DNA of 64,000 bases, taken from Pseudomonadota bacterium (GTDB taxonomy: Bacteria; Pseudomonadota; Alphaproteobacteria; Rhizobiales; Xanthobacteraceae). The translations under genes were made by a program, and so were the position numbers. The notes under the pieces are model-generated. The model did not search any database. It was not told the origin of the DNA and saw only the letters and a program-made list of their open reading frames with translations. The DNA is taken from positions 1-64,000 of the forward strand of contig JAFAGM010000123.1 in NCBI GenBank assembly GCA_023422775.1, given 5' to 3'. Position 1 is the first letter of the stretch. Every line of letters begins with the position of its first letter. Below, one piece after another: positions 7,802-16,375 of the stretch.

Positions 7802-8416
7802 CTACGCTGGCGGCGGGACCGAGACCTTCACCGACGGCCGTTCCAGCATCTTCTGATGGAAGGCGTCGAGCTTCGGATAGGCCTTGCGCCAGCCACAGTC
7901 GGCAAAACGAAAATCGGCATAGCCGAGCACGCAAACGAGGCCGATTTGCGCGATGTTGAACGGGCCGGACAGCATCTCGGGCCTGTTCTCGAACCGCGCC
8001 ATGCCGGCCCACGCCCGGTTCCAGTGATCGTCCGACCACGCCTTCCACCGCATCGGCTCCGGCCGCACCATGCCCTCGTAGCGGCACAGCAGCATGGAAT
8101 CGAGCATGCCCTGCAGCAGCGAATGGTCGCTCTTGACCTTCCACCTGTCGGGGCCGGATGCGGGGATCAGCTTGCCGCCGCCGGCGAGCTCGTCGAGATA
8201 TTCGACGATGACATAGGAATCGAGGATGACGTCGCCATTGTCGAGGATCAGCACCGGCAGCTTCTTCAGCGGCGTGATCTTTGAGTATTCCTCATTGGGC
8301 TGACCCGGCGCGACCGTGGCGGAAACGAATTCGATCTTGTCGATCAGGCCGGTCTCGATCGCGGCGATGCGTACCTTGCGGGCGAACGGCGAGGCGGGGG
8401 AGAAGGTGAGTTTCAT
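7802..8416 (-). CDS. Glutathione S-transferase family protein
   Basis: This 204-residue protein has an N-terminal thioredoxin-fold domain (1-80) opening MKLTFSPASPFARKVRIAAIE, with the SPFARKVR active-site helix and the cis-Pro KLPVLILDNG followed by the glutathione-binding DS (ILDSYVIVEYLDE), then an all-helical C-terminal domain (about 88-200). The catalytic residue is probably the Ser/Pro pair near the N-terminus rather than a Tyr. It lies 24 bases upstream of the MBL-fold gene on the same strand, consistent with one operon. Substrate is unknown. Confidence 0.88.
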   Translation of the reverse strand: MKLTFSPASPFARKVRIAAIETGLIDKIEFVSATVAPGQPNEEYSKITPLKKLPVLILDNGDVILDSYVIVEYLDELAGGGKLIPASGPDRWKVKSDHSLLQGMLDSMLLCRYEGMVRPEPMRWKAWSDDHWNRAWAGMARFENRPEMLSGPFNIAQIGLVCVLGYADFRFADCGWRKAYPKLDAFHQKMLERPSVKVSVPPPA

Positions 8417-8451
8417 GGGAATTCCTCGAGATACGCAAATGGGATTTCAGG

Positions 8452-8534
8452 CGTCATTGCGAGGAGCGTAGCGACGAAGCAATCCATTCTTGCTGTGCGG
8501 CCCGATGGATTGCTTCGCTTCGCTCGCAATGACG
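8452..8534. repeat. Intergenic palindromic element, family B, copy 1
   Basis: Arms CGTCATTGCGAGGAGCG and CGCTCGCAATGACG with inner arms GAAGCAATCCAT / ATGGATTGCTTC form a long cruciform-capable palindrome. A second copy is at 46642-46726. The CGTCATTGCGAG...AAGCAATCCAT sequence is a widespread intergenic repeat in Bradyrhizobium-group genomes from general knowledge. Confidence 0.85.
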
Positions 8535-8565
8535 TGGCTGGCGCCGAAGTCCGGCGCCAAGGCGC

Positions 8566-9408
8566 TCACGCCGCGATGATTTCCTGGCGCTGCTCGCCGA
8601 GGCCTTCGATGCCGAGGGTGACGACGTCGCCGACATTGAGGAACTGCGGCGGCTTCATGCCGGCGCCGACGCCGGGCGGGGTGCCCGTGGTGATGATGTC
8701 GCCGGGCATAAGCGTGAGAAACGTCGAGACGTAGGAAATGCACTTCGCCATCGAGAAGATCATGGTCGAGGTCGATCCGGTCTGGCAGCGCTTGCCGTTG
8801 ACGTCGAGCCACATCGAGAGCTTCTGCACGTCGGGGATTTCGTCCCTGGTGACGAGCCACGGGCCGACCGGGCCGAACGTGTCGTGTGATTTGCCCTTGG
8901 TCCATTGGCCGCCGCGTTCCGTCTGGAAGTAGCGCTCGGAGACGTCGTTGCAGACGCAGTAGCCGGCAACGTGATTGAGCGCATCGGCCTCGGAGACGTA
9001 CTTGGCGCGGGTGCCGATGATGGCGGCGATCTCGACTTCCCAGTCGAGCTTCTTGGATTCGCGCGGCTTCTCGACGGCGTCGTTCGGACCGGACAGCGAG
9101 GTGTTGGCTTTCAGGAAGAAGATCGGCTCGGGCGGAATCGGGTTGCCGGTTTCCTTGGCGTGATCGACATAGTTGAGGCCGATCGCCACGAATTTCGAGA
9201 TGCCGGTGACCGGGGCGCCGAAGCGCTGCTTGCCATCCACGGCCGGGAGTTTTGACGCGTCCAGCGCGGCGAGCCTGGCCAGAGAGGCCGGCGCATAGGC
9301 CTCGCCGTCGAGATCCCTGACGTGCGCCGACAGATCGCGCAACTGGCCGGATTTATCGATCAGGCCGGGCTTTTCCGAACCCTTGGCGCCGTAACGAACA
9401 AGCTTCAT
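8566..9408 (-). CDS. Fumarylacetoacetate hydrolase (FAH) family protein
   Basis: The 280-residue protein shows the FAH-family core: FVAIGLNYVDHAKETG, the metal-binding E-x-E motif in LDWEVEIAAIIG, a third acidic ligand in VCNDVSER, and the glycine-rich C-terminus ISYVSTFLTLMPGDIITTGTP. The family hydrolyses C-C bonds or decarboxylates/isomerises acylpyruvates in aromatic and sugar catabolism, using Mg or Mn. The ATG at 9408 has a GGAG eight bases upstream; a GTG three codons earlier would fall within that site. Its place in the minus-strand cluster suggests a late step of an aromatic or hydroxy-acid pathway. Confidence 0.9.
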   Translation of the reverse strand: MKLVRYGAKGSEKPGLIDKSGQLRDLSAHVRDLDGEAYAPASLARLAALDASKLPAVDGKQRFGAPVTGISKFVAIGLNYVDHAKETGNPIPPEPIFFLKANTSLSGPNDAVEKPRESKKLDWEVEIAAIIGTRAKYVSEADALNHVAGYCVCNDVSERYFQTERGGQWTKGKSHDTFGPVGPWLVTRDEIPDVQKLSMWLDVNGKRCQTGSTSTMIFSMAKCISYVSTFLTLMPGDIITTGTPPGVGAGMKPPQFLNVGDVVTLGIEGLGEQRQEIIAA

Positions 9409-9517
9409 TTCTATCACTCCCTACGGGTTTTCTTGGAAATTCTCGACGTGGAATGCTTTTGGAACAGTGGGGCAGGAAATTCAACTGCCGACCTGCTTCG
9501 GCCTGCCACATACCAGA

Positions 9518-9619
9518 CCCTCATCCTGAGGAGGCCGCGGCGCGGCCGTCTCGAAGGATGTAGCCACGCTGCGACCACATGGTTCGAGACGGCGCTAACG
9601 CGCCTCCTCGCCATGAGGG
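9518..9619. repeat. Intergenic palindromic element, family A, copy 2
   Basis: It reads CCCTCATCCTGAGGAGGCC at one end and GCGCCTCCTCGCCATGAGGG at the other, with the inner inverted pair GTCTCGAAGGATG / GGTTCGAGACGGC. It matches copies at 297-389 (inverted) and 43184-43284 (same orientation). Confidence 0.8.
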
Positions 9620-9627
9620 CAGAAAGA

Positions 9628-10473
9628 CTAGAGGGCGATGAACTTGAAGGCGTCTCCCTCGCGCTTGATATGGCCGGCGTTGAAGTGCCCGCCGATCACC
9701 AGCGTCGCCGTGTCGGCAAAGCGCGAAAACAGTTCGCGGCGGGTCACGGCGGACTGTTTGGGGTCGGAATCCGCGGTCGACGACCACCCGAGATGGGCCA
9801 TCTGGCAGGGATGGTGGGCGACGTCCCCGGTGAGCAGGCCTTCCTCACCGTCCGACCTGATATGAATGCTCATATGGCCGGGGCTGTGGCCGGGCGTCGG
9901 GATCAGGGTGATCTCGTCGGCCAGCCTGGCATCGCTGGCGACGAGGTCGGCCTTGCCGGCATCCGCAATCGGTTTCACTGAATCGTCGAACACCGCCTGA
10001 TGCGCCGGCTCGTGGCTGTGGTCGCGCCAGTGCTCGAACTCGGTCCTGCCGAACACGTAGCGGGCGTTGGCGAAGGTCGGCACCCATTTGCCGCCGACGA
10101 GGATGGTGTTCCAGCCGACATGGTCGACATGCAGATGCGTGCACAGCACGGTGTCGATGCTGTCGGGCGGAAAACCCGCCGCCGTCAGGGTGTCGAGAAA
10201 CGGATCCTTGCGGTTGTTCCAGGTCGGCACGTTGCGGCCCTGCTTGTCGTTGCCGAGCCCGGTGTCGACGATGATCCGGCGCGACGGCGTTTCGACCAGC
10301 AGCGAGTGGATCGACATTTTGAGCCGGCCTTCTTCGTTCGCATAATGTGGAATGAGCCAGGGCAGTTTCTGGATTTCCTCGTTGGTCGCGAGCGGCAGGA
10401 TGAAGCGGGTGCTGCCGACGGTCTCCAGTTCGACGACCTTTGTGATCTTGACCTTGCCCACCTTCCAGTGCAT
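9628..10473 (-). CDS. MBL-fold metallo-hydrolase (lactonase-like), copy 2
   Basis: The 281-residue protein has THLHVDHVGWN, PTPGHSPGHMS, LLTGDVAHHPCQ and a terminal IGGHFNAGHI histidine segment, i.e. a complete dinuclear metal site. It is a paralogue of the product of 6908-7777, sharing the WVPTFANARYVFGRTEFEHW block. The C-terminal His is in a GGHF context here but in TAHF in the paralogue. It is a cytosolic protein with no signal peptide, next to the quinone oxidoreductase gene (42 bases). Hydrolysis of a lactone or ester is a reasonable inference from the family; substrate is not determinable. Confidence 0.87.
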   Translation of the reverse strand: MHWKVGKVKITKVVELETVGSTRFILPLATNEEIQKLPWLIPHYANEEGRLKMSIHSLLVETPSRRIIVDTGLGNDKQGRNVPTWNNRKDPFLDTLTAAGFPPDSIDTVLCTHLHVDHVGWNTILVGGKWVPTFANARYVFGRTEFEHWRDHSHEPAHQAVFDDSVKPIADAGKADLVASDARLADEITLIPTPGHSPGHMSIHIRSDGEEGLLTGDVAHHPCQMAHLGWSSTADSDPKQSAVTRRELFSRFADTATLVIGGHFNAGHIKREGDAFKFIAL

Positions 10474-10515
10474 CCGGCGCTTCCCTCTATTGTTGTTTTC
10501 GTTCCGGTTTCGGTT

Positions 10516-11505
10516 TTACCGCGCGCAATCCACGATGACGGTGCCGAGCTTGTCGCCTTTCTCGACCGCAAGGTGCGCCTTTGCGGTGTCCGCGAGCGCG
10601 AATTGCCCGGCGACGTTGTGAATGCGCGTGCCGGCCGCCAGCCATTTCGTGATGTCGGCCTGTGCCGCCGCAAGCAGCGGCGGCGGCAGCGCAAACAGCA
10701 CCAGCGCGCGCACCGCGATGCACTTCTCCATCAGATCGCGCATCGGCACCACGGGCGTACGGTTGCCGTTGGTGGCGTAGACCGCGATCGTCGAATTCAT
10801 GCCCATCAGTTTCAGCGTGGTCTCGATGTTGCCGCCGAAATCGACGTCGATCACGCGGTCGACGCCGCGCTGGCCGGTGAAGGCCATCGCTTTTGCGACC
10901 ACGTCATCCGTCTTGTAGTTGATGACGAGGTCGGCGCCGGCGAGCCGCGCCTGTTCGGCCTTGGCCGAAGAACTGACGGTCGCGATGACTTGCGCACCAC
11001 CCCACTTCGCGAGTTGCACCGCATAGTGCCCGACGGCACCGGCGCCGCCGGTAACCAGCACCGTCTTGCCCGCGATCGGGCCGTCGCAGAACAGGCAGGT
11101 CCAGGCCGTCATGGCGGGGATGCCGAGGGTGGCGCCTTCCGCAAAGGAAAGCTGGTCCGGCAGCGGCGTCACCAAATGCTCCGCGAGCGCGATGGATTCA
11201 GCTGCGGTGCCGAATGCGCGGCCGTTGCGCTGGCCGTTGAACAGCCAGACGCGCTGGCCGGGCTTGAGCCGCGTGACGCCGTCGCCTGTCTGGTCGATGA
11301 TCCCGGCGCCGTCGCTGTTGGGAATGACGCGCGGATGTTCCATCGCGCGATAGCCGCCGCCGCGGCGGCCGACATCGGCCGGATTGACGCCGGACGCCTC
11401 CAGCCGCACCCGCACTTCGCCGGGGCCGGCCACAGGCGTCGGCATCTCGCCGTGGACCAGCACCTCCGGTGCCGGTCCCATTCGTTCGTACCAGACCGCC
11501 TTCAC
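10516..11505 (-). CDS. Quinone oxidoreductase-like MDR family protein (NADPH-dependent)
   Basis: The 329-residue medium-chain dehydrogenase/reductase has a GroES-like N-terminal domain (ASGVNPADVGRRGGGY, about 35-50) and a Rossmann NADPH site (VLVTGGAGAVGHYAVQLAK, near 145-165). No catalytic or structural zinc Cys set is visible, which puts it in the zeta-crystallin/quinone-reductase branch. The GTG at 11505 is chosen because it overlaps the upstream SDR stop (GTGA), it opens with VKAVWYERMG as in relatives, and the frame further upstream only shadows the SDR. It probably reduces an enone or quinone. Confidence 0.88.
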   Translation of the reverse strand: MKAVWYERMGPAPEVLVHGEMPTPVAGPGEVRVRLEASGVNPADVGRRGGGYRAMEHPRVIPNSDGAGIIDQTGDGVTRLKPGQRVWLFNGQRNGRAFGTAAESIALAEHLVTPLPDQLSFAEGATLGIPAMTAWTCLFCDGPIAGKTVLVTGGAGAVGHYAVQLAKWGGAQVIATVSSSAKAEQARLAGADLVINYKTDDVVAKAMAFTGQRGVDRVIDVDFGGNIETTLKLMGMNSTIAVYATNGNRTPVVPMRDLMEKCIAVRALVLFALPPPLLAAAQADITKWLAAGTRIHNVAGQFALADTAKAHLAVEKGDKLGTVIVDCAR

Positions 11506-12284
11506 AGCGTGCCCGGAAACGCGCCGCCGTCGAGCAGGATGTTCTGGCCGGTGATGAAGCCGGCCTTGTCGGCGCACAGGAACGCGCAGGCGAGCCCGAA
11601 TTCCTCCGGCGTGCCGAACCGGCCGGCGGGATTGAGCTTGGCGCGCTCCTTGAGGATCTGTTCGACGTCGACGCCGCGCTTTTCCGCTTCACCCTTTGCT
11701 GTGCCGCGCAAACGATCGGTATCGAACGGGCCCGGCAGCAGGCCGTTGATGGTCACGTTGTTGATCACGGTCTTGCGTGAAATTCCGGCGACGAAACCGG
11801 TGAGGCCGGCGCGGGCGCCGTTGGACAATCCCAGGATCTCGATCGGCGCCTTCACGGCGGCCGAGGTGATGTTGACGATGCGGCCGAACTTGCGCGCCAT
11901 CATGCCGTCCACCGTCGCCTTGATCAGTTCGATCGGCGTCAGCATGTTGGCGTCGATCGCCTTGATCCAGTCGTCGCGGGTCCAGTTGCGGAAGTCGCCG
12001 GGCGGCGGGCCGCCGGCATTGTTGATCAGGATGTCCGGATCGGGACAGGCCTTGAGCGCGGCCTCGCGTCCGGCCGGCGTGGTGATGTCGCCGGCGACCT
12101 CGTTCACGGTGATGCCGGGGTTGGCTTTGCGGATCTCGTCGGCGGTCTTCTTCAGCGCCTCCGCGCCGCGTGCCGTCAGCGTGACATGCACGCCCTCGCC
12201 AGCCAGCGCCATGGCGCAGGCGCGGCCCAGGCCCTTGCTCGATGCGCATACGATGGCGCGGCGGCCTTTGATCCCAAGATCCAC
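11502..12284 (-). CDS. SDR family oxidoreductase with non-canonical active site
   Basis: The 260-residue Rossmann protein has ASSKGLGRACAMALAGEG at the cofactor loop, DILINNAGG and the C-terminal TGQNILLDGGAFPG typical of BKR-like SDRs. After the catalytic-position Ser in NITSAAVKAP, the spot where YxxxK is expected reads SNGAR, so both Tyr and Lys are replaced (by Ser and Arg). A conserved SDR subgroup with these substitutions (BKR-like, cd05344-type) is known, so this is probably not a random mutation, but the catalytic mechanism is unclear. It is translationally coupled to the downstream quinone oxidoreductase. Confidence 0.88.
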   Translation of the reverse strand: MDLGIKGRRAIVCASSKGLGRACAMALAGEGVHVTLTARGAEALKKTADEIRKANPGITVNEVAGDITTPAGREAALKACPDPDILINNAGGPPPGDFRNWTRDDWIKAIDANMLTPIELIKATVDGMMARKFGRIVNITSAAVKAPIEILGLSNGARAGLTGFVAGISRKTVINNVTINGLLPGPFDTDRLRGTAKGEAEKRGVDVEQILKERAKLNPAGRFGTPEEFGLACAFLCADKAGFITGQNILLDGGAFPGTL

Positions 12285-12428
12285 TGTTTCACTCCCGTTA
12301 TGTCAGGTGATTTCTAGAAGTCCGATGGGACTACTGTAGCCAAGTCGAGCGCGCCTGATAAGCGCCGAGGCCCGCCGATAATGCATATTTCGATCCCGGA
12401 AACCGGCTCTCTCGCAATGACGGTGCGA

Positions 12429-14042
12429 TCAATTCGCCCGCATCCCGGCCCTGATCATGTCGGCGGCCTTCTCTCCGATCATGATCGTTGGCGCGTTGGT
12501 ATTGCCCCCGATCAGCGTCGGCATCACGGAAGCATCGACCACGCGCAGGCCTTCGACGCCGTAGACCCTGAGCTTCGGATCGACCACGGCCATCGGGTCG
12601 TTCACGCCCATTTTGGCTGACCCGACCGGGTGATAGACGGTGTCGACGCGGGCGCGCAGCAGGTTGCGGATATCGTCGTCGGTGCGCACGCCCTCGGTGA
12701 ACATGTCCTTCTTCTGCAACGCGCGCAGCGCCGGCGTCTCCATCAGCCGCCGCGTGGTCTTGAAGCCCGCGACCATGGTTTCGAGATCGTCGGTCTCGCC
12801 GAGGAAATTCGGATCGATCAGGGGCGCGGCAAGCGGATCGGCGCCGGCAAGCGAAACGCTGCCGCGGCTCTTCGGCCGCAACAGGCAGACGTGGCAGGAA
12901 AACCCCGTGCCCTTGTGCCGCTTGCGGCCATGGTCGTCGGCCATTGCCATGCCGAAATGGAGCTGGATATCGGGAATGTCGAGGTCCGGCCGCGTCTTCA
13001 GGAAGCCGCCGCATTCGGCGAAGTTCGACGTCATCGGCCCGGTGCGCTCGCGCCGGTACTGGCGGATCGCGCGCAGCAGCCGCGGCAGGGCCTTGAACGA
13101 GATGCCGTTGAAGTTCGGATTGTCGGACATGTAGCCGAACACGAAATCCGGATGGTCCTGCAGGTTCTGTCCGACGCCCGGCAGGTGATGCACGGTGGCG
13201 ATGCCGTGCTTTCCCAGTTCAGCGCTGTCGCCGACACCCGAGAGCATCAGCAACTGCGGGGTCTGGAATGCGCCGGACGAGACGATGACCTCGCGACGGG
13301 CGCGGATCCGCTTCAATTCCTTACCCTGCCGGTATTCGACGCCGACCGCGCGCTTGCCTTCGAACAGGATCCGGGTGGCATGGGCGCCGGTCTCGACGCG
13401 CAGGTTGCTGCGGCTACCCATGTGCGGGTGGATATAGGCGCGCGCGGCGCTCCACCGTTCGCCGTTCTTCTGCGTCACCTGGTAGATGCCGAGCCCTTCG
13501 TGTTCGTCGGCATTGAAGTCCTCGCACAGGCGAAATTGCGCCTCCTGCGCCGCCTGCAGGAAGATCTGCTGCACGGGATTCTGCGTGCGCAGTTTGTTGA
13601 CGGCGAGCGGCCCGCCCTTGCCGTGATACTCGCCGCCGAAATCGGCGTTGTTCTCCGCGCGCCTGAAGTAGGGCAGCACGTCGGCGAACGACCACCCTGA
13701 ATTGCCCAGCGAAGCCCATTGATCGTAGTCGGAGCGGTGGCCGCGGATATAGACCATCGCATTGATCGCCGACGATCCGCCGAGCCCCTTGCCGCGCGGC
13801 TGATAGCCGATACGGCCGTTCAGGCCCTTCTGCGGCACGGTGTTGAAGGCCCAGTTGTTGACGTTGCCGGCGACCATCAGCACCAGCGCAAACGGTGTCG
13901 TGACCACCCAATTTTCGTTCCGGCCGCCGGCGTCCAGCAGCGCCACCGACGTCCCCGGGTCTTCCGAAAGCCGTCCCGCCACGGTGCAGCCGCCGGAGCC
14001 GCCGCCCACCACCACGAAATCGAACGTATCGGCCACGTGCAT
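12429..14042 (-). CDS. GMC family FAD-dependent oxidoreductase (choline dehydrogenase-like)
   Basis: The 537-residue protein has the N-terminal FAD-binding DFVVVGGGSGGCTVAGRLSE (residues 7-27), the GMC signature 1 region GKGLGGSSAINAMVYIRGH, signature 2 SSGAFQTPQLLMLSGVG, and a C-terminal catalytic His in TVYHPVGSAKMG with NTNAPTIMIGEKAAD. It oxidises an alcohol group with FAD, probably cytosolic as no signal is seen. It is the first gene of the minus-strand block; a 144-base gap separates it from the SDR gene, so it may have its own transcript. An alcohol or hydroxy-acid substrate is inferred from the family. Confidence 0.92.
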   Translation of the reverse strand: MHVADTFDFVVVGGGSGGCTVAGRLSEDPGTSVALLDAGGRNENWVVTTPFALVLMVAGNVNNWAFNTVPQKGLNGRIGYQPRGKGLGGSSAINAMVYIRGHRSDYDQWASLGNSGWSFADVLPYFRRAENNADFGGEYHGKGGPLAVNKLRTQNPVQQIFLQAAQEAQFRLCEDFNADEHEGLGIYQVTQKNGERWSAARAYIHPHMGSRSNLRVETGAHATRILFEGKRAVGVEYRQGKELKRIRARREVIVSSGAFQTPQLLMLSGVGDSAELGKHGIATVHHLPGVGQNLQDHPDFVFGYMSDNPNFNGISFKALPRLLRAIRQYRRERTGPMTSNFAECGGFLKTRPDLDIPDIQLHFGMAMADDHGRKRHKGTGFSCHVCLLRPKSRGSVSLAGADPLAAPLIDPNFLGETDDLETMVAGFKTTRRLMETPALRALQKKDMFTEGVRTDDDIRNLLRARVDTVYHPVGSAKMGVNDPMAVVDPKLRVYGVEGLRVVDASVMPTLIGGNTNAPTIMIGEKAADMIRAGMRAN

Positions 14043-14377
14043 CCCCCCCGGATTTTGTGTTCTGGCGGACCTTTTTGGGCCGCGCTTTTGGGGGGCAAAC
14101 CTCCGCTTTTGCGGCCATTAAGGCAAGGGCGGTTCCGTGGGACGGCTTTGGCCCCCTAACCCATGCATTTTGCGTTCGTTTTTGCTGTCATAAAATCCTC
14201 AAAAGCGGGTATTGCCCCTTTCCAAAGCAGGGGGAGGTTGATACATAGCCCTCGCACCCGATGGCTTTGCCCGGGTTGCCTTCTCAGGAAGCCTCCGGAC
14301 GGGACCGATCGGCGCCGAACAAGCGTTGGCCGAATTCGCTTCGGGTCTGGTTTTCTGGAAGGCTTGCAACGGTTTAA
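14043..14377. other. Intergenic region between GMC gene and tRNA
   Basis: This 335-base stretch is less GC-rich than the flanks. It must carry the promoters of the GMC gene (leftward) and tRNA (rightward), but I cannot assign -35/-10 boxes with confidence. No coding frame with family resemblance, repeat or RNA gene was recognised. Confidence 0.5.
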
Positions 14378-14454
<77 letters not shown>

Positions 14455-14489
14455 AACAACGTGCTGATCACGTCAGTTCAATTCCAAAG

Positions 14490-14517
14490 GGCCGCTCGTC
14501 GAGCGGCCTTTATTTTT
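14490..14517 (+). terminator. Rho-independent terminator after tRNA-fMet
   Basis: GGCCGCTC, loop GTC, GAGCGGCC, then TTTATTTTT. This is a strong 8-bp stem with a T-tract, 35 bases past the tRNA 3' end. Confidence 0.9.
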
Positions 14518-14652
14518 GACGAATTGCACCCCCCCGGCGACGCGAGGTGAGTTTCGAATCTGGATCGCATAAGTCCCGGTTTGGGGAGACCTGAGGCGTT
14601 GTGCGCGTGCTATCCTTGTCGTTCAGTAAAGGAAAATCTGGCGAGGACTGGA

Positions 14653-16317
14653 ATGCGTGGACGTCGTGTGCTGATGGAATCCCTCATGTCGCACGGCGTG
14701 CGTCATATCTTCGGTAATCCGGGAACGACGGAGACGCCGTTGCTGGACAGTCTCGTTGCCTATCCGCAGATCGAATACATCATGGCCCTGCACGAGGGCG
14801 TGGCGGTCGGCGCGGCGAGTTTCTACGCGCAGGCCGCCGGCCGCACCGCGGTTGCGAACGTCCATGTCGCCCCCGGGCTCGGCAATGCGATCGGAGCGCT
14901 CTATGGCGCGTTCAAGGCCAACTCGCCCCTCGTGGTGACTGCGGGTCAGCAGGACACGCGCATGCGGCTCGCCAATCCCGTGCTGGGCCATGATCTCGTT
15001 GCCATGGCTGCGCCGGTCACGAAATGGAGCGTGCAGGTCGAGCGTGCGGACGAGCTTGCGCCCATCCTGCGTCGCGCCTTCAAGGTGGCGACCGACGCAC
15101 CCAAGGGACCCGTGTTCGTATCCCTGCCGATCGACGTCCTGGAACAGGAGACCGCAGTCGAAGCCATGGGGCCCGGAAAACTGTGGCGTTCTTCGCACCC
15201 GGATCCGAGCGGTGTCGAACAGGTCGCTTCACTGGTCCTGAAATCGAATAGTCCCGCGATCATCGCCAGCGACGACGTTGCCAGGTCCGGAGCAACCGAC
15301 GCGCTCGTGAGGCTTGCCGAGACCATTGGCGCATCGGTCTGGTTCGAGGGCTTGCGGCACCATGCGTCCTTTCCGACCAGCCACCCCAGCTTTCGCCAGT
15401 CGCTTCCGCCCGACGCGGCGCAGGTTCGCAAGGCGCTCGATGGCTCCGACCTCATCATCCTCCTGGGCGGACCATTCTTCGAGGACATCTGGTATGCCGA
15501 AGGGAGCCATTTCCCCAAAGGCGCGCTCATCGTCCAGATCGAGGAATCGCCCGAGCGGCTGGCTTTCAATCATCGCCTCGATGGCGGGATCGTCGGCGAA
15601 ATGTCCGCCAGCATCGCGCTGCTGACGGATGCGGTGCGCTCGCAGGAGAACGAGGAGTTTCGCCTTGCCGTGAAGCGCCGTAACGAGACGCTCGTCCAAC
15701 TGAGCGCGCGCGACAGGGAGGCGCACCGGGCGCGGCTGGAGAAGGGCTGGAGCCGGGAGCCCAGTTCGATGCCGCGCGTGATGGCGGAACTCAGGCGTGG
15801 ACTCCCCGATGATGTCGTGATCGTGGATGAAAGCATCACCGCAAGCCTCGACCTTGCACGAACGTTCGACTATCGCGGGCCCGGAGACTATTTCAGCGGG
15901 CGCGGCGGCGGCATCGGTCAGGGCTTGTCCGGCGCGCTCGGTGTCAAGGTGGCGATGCCGGATCGCCCGGTTGTCGCGATCTCCGGCGACGGTTCGGCGA
16001 TGTACAGCATTCAGGCGTTGTGGACGGCGGCGCACCACAAGCTGCCGATCGTGTTCGTGATCCTTTCGAATCGGGAATATCGCATCCTGAAACACAACGT
16101 GGACGTCTGGCGTCAGAAATTCGAACCCGGCACGCAGCATCCCTATCAGCAGATGGATCTGGCGGGGCCAGAACTTGATTTCGTGAACCTGGCAGCCGGC
16201 ATGGGCGTCAAGGGCATAAGGGTCGAGAATCCCGACGCCATTGCATCGACGCTGGCGAGCGCGGTCGCGGCAAACCAGCCGTTCCTCATCGAGATTGCGG
16301 TTGAAGGCAAGAGATGA
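14653..16317 (+). CDS. Thiamine diphosphate enzyme, benzoylformate decarboxylase-like
   Basis: The 554-residue protein has the three ThDP-enzyme domains. Glu48 (ALHEGVAVG) matches the cofactor-activating glutamate, His71 (NVHVAPGLGNA) and the His in FPTSHPSFRQ match His70 and His281 of Pseudomonas benzoylformate decarboxylase, and GDGSAMYSIQALW...LSN is the ThDP/Mg motif. The residue equivalent to Ser26 is Thr (GNPGTTE). It therefore probably decarboxylates an aromatic or branched 2-oxo acid, though the Thr change could alter substrate choice. The ATG at 14653 fits the length of the family; an in-frame GTG 24 codons earlier adds an unrelated Cys-rich tail. A convergent AraC gene follows. Confidence 0.85.
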   Translation: MRGRRVLMESLMSHGVRHIFGNPGTTETPLLDSLVAYPQIEYIMALHEGVAVGAASFYAQAAGRTAVANVHVAPGLGNAIGALYGAFKANSPLVVTAGQQDTRMRLANPVLGHDLVAMAAPVTKWSVQVERADELAPILRRAFKVATDAPKGPVFVSLPIDVLEQETAVEAMGPGKLWRSSHPDPSGVEQVASLVLKSNSPAIIASDDVARSGATDALVRLAETIGASVWFEGLRHHASFPTSHPSFRQSLPPDAAQVRKALDGSDLIILLGGPFFEDIWYAEGSHFPKGALIVQIEESPERLAFNHRLDGGIVGEMSASIALLTDAVRSQENEEFRLAVKRRNETLVQLSARDREAHRARLEKGWSREPSSMPRVMAELRRGLPDDVVIVDESITASLDLARTFDYRGPGDYFSGRGGGIGQGLSGALGVKVAMPDRPVVAISGDGSAMYSIQALWTAAHHKLPIVFVILSNREYRILKHNVDVWRQKFEPGTQHPYQQMDLAGPELDFVNLAAGMGVKGIRVENPDAIASTLASAVAANQPFLIEIAVEGKR

Positions 16318-16375
16318 AGAATCGGCGGCGCCACGCTGACGCACGGAAGCGGTCGTCCGCCGTGTTCAGCAAGGA

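Noticed and set aside
6102..8144. A single 680-codon open frame on the minus strand
   Set aside because: Only its last 269 codons encode a real protein (enoyl-CoA hydratase). The first part is out of frame with the MBL-fold and GST genes, which are clear in other frames, so this is not a fusion.
10000..12339. A 779-codon plus-strand open frame
   Set aside because: It is antisense to the MBL, quinone oxidoreductase and SDR genes, all with strong family motifs, and its translation has no domain.
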